In this document: positions 63,876 to 64,000 of the stretch, piece by piece
Layout of the letters: each line of letters opens with the position of its first letter
How positions within the stretch are numbered: position 1 is the stretch's first letter
NCBI RefSeq assembly: GCF_016887565.1
Contig: NZ_CP069396.1
Span: 10,646,001-10,710,000 of the forward strand
Direction: 5' to 3'
DNA from: Archangium violaceum
GTDB taxonomy: Bacteria; Myxococcota; Myxococcia; Myxococcales; Myxococcaceae
Length of the DNA stretch: 64,000 bases
The notes under the pieces: generated by a model
Databases searched by the model: none
Seen by the model: only the letters and a program-made list of their open reading frames with translations
What the model was told of the DNA's origin: nothing
Program-made: the position numbers and the translations under genes

Positions 63876-64000
63876 ACCTTCGCTCCCGTCCTCCGAACGC
63901 ACGCCATGCACGTCCGGGCCAGACCGGGCTCTACCGTCACCGGCTGACATGGGAGCATCCTCAAGACGCGGCGTGTCGTCAAAGACCGCCGCAGGTTTCT

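Overview
The window is a very GC-rich, densely coded chromosome segment that looks myxobacterial (phylum Myxococcota, probably the Cystobacter/Archangium/Stigmatella group). The reasons are the number of histidine kinases and sigma-54 activators, a member of the Myxococcales-restricted DUF2378/TIGR02265 family, and proteins resembling the Sit (swarm inhibition) toxin and immunity families of myxobacteria. I see no rRNA, tRNA, CRISPR array, transposase or phage gene.

Layout. 1-4.6 kb: phosphorelay cluster (partial PAS/GAF kinase, CheY-like regulator, REC-PAS-GAF-PAS hybrid kinase). 4.7-10.4 kb: VOC protein, Nudix hydrolase, NtrC-type regulator, envelope proteins and a small TPR protein. 10.4-12.7 kb: proA-rsfS-rlmH. 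RsfS has a histone H1-like lysine tail and rlmH appears to start at CTG. 12.7-15.7 kb: SLC13-like permease and a HAD/ATPase protein whose catalytic motifs are all degenerate. 16.4-22.9 kb: rnk, rtcB, GST, a soluble kinase, phosphofructokinase, a lower-GC small lipoprotein/DUF6968 pair, comF. 23-31.9 kb: a 1228-residue TPR/DUF3857/transglutaminase protein, a membrane kinase, a trehalose synthase/phosphatase fusion and a membrane protein. 31.9-41.6 kb: three kinases and an NtrC-type regulator. Two of the kinases are convergent, and between them sits a toxin-immunity cassette bounded by a perfect 25-bp direct repeat. 41.7-47.5 kb: Omp85 protein, small exported protein, DUF2378 protein, TPR protein. 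47.5-53.4 kb: polyamine-type operon speD / DUF4178 / 49-residue membrane peptide / DUF350 / membrane SpeE-like / FAD oxidoreductase. 53.4-58.4 kb: alpha/beta hydrolase, orphan SitI3-like immunity gene with a possible decayed toxin leader, and a large LCAT lipase-CHAT protease fusion. 58.6-64 kb: cyclophilin lipoprotein, esterase, YjbQ, and a lipoprotein/kinase/NtrC operon.

How the genes work together. Signalling dominates, with eight histidine kinases and four response regulators. Three inserts suggest inter-bacterial conflict or kin discrimination: the cassette at 33.1-34.7 kb, the orphan immunity gene at 54.5 kb and the pair at 21.3-22.1 kb. The best candidates for little-described systems are the repeat-bounded toxin cassette, the lipase-CHAT fusion and the speD-DUF4178-DUF350-speE operon. 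Functions are inferred from reading translated sequence and motifs by eye. No database search was run.
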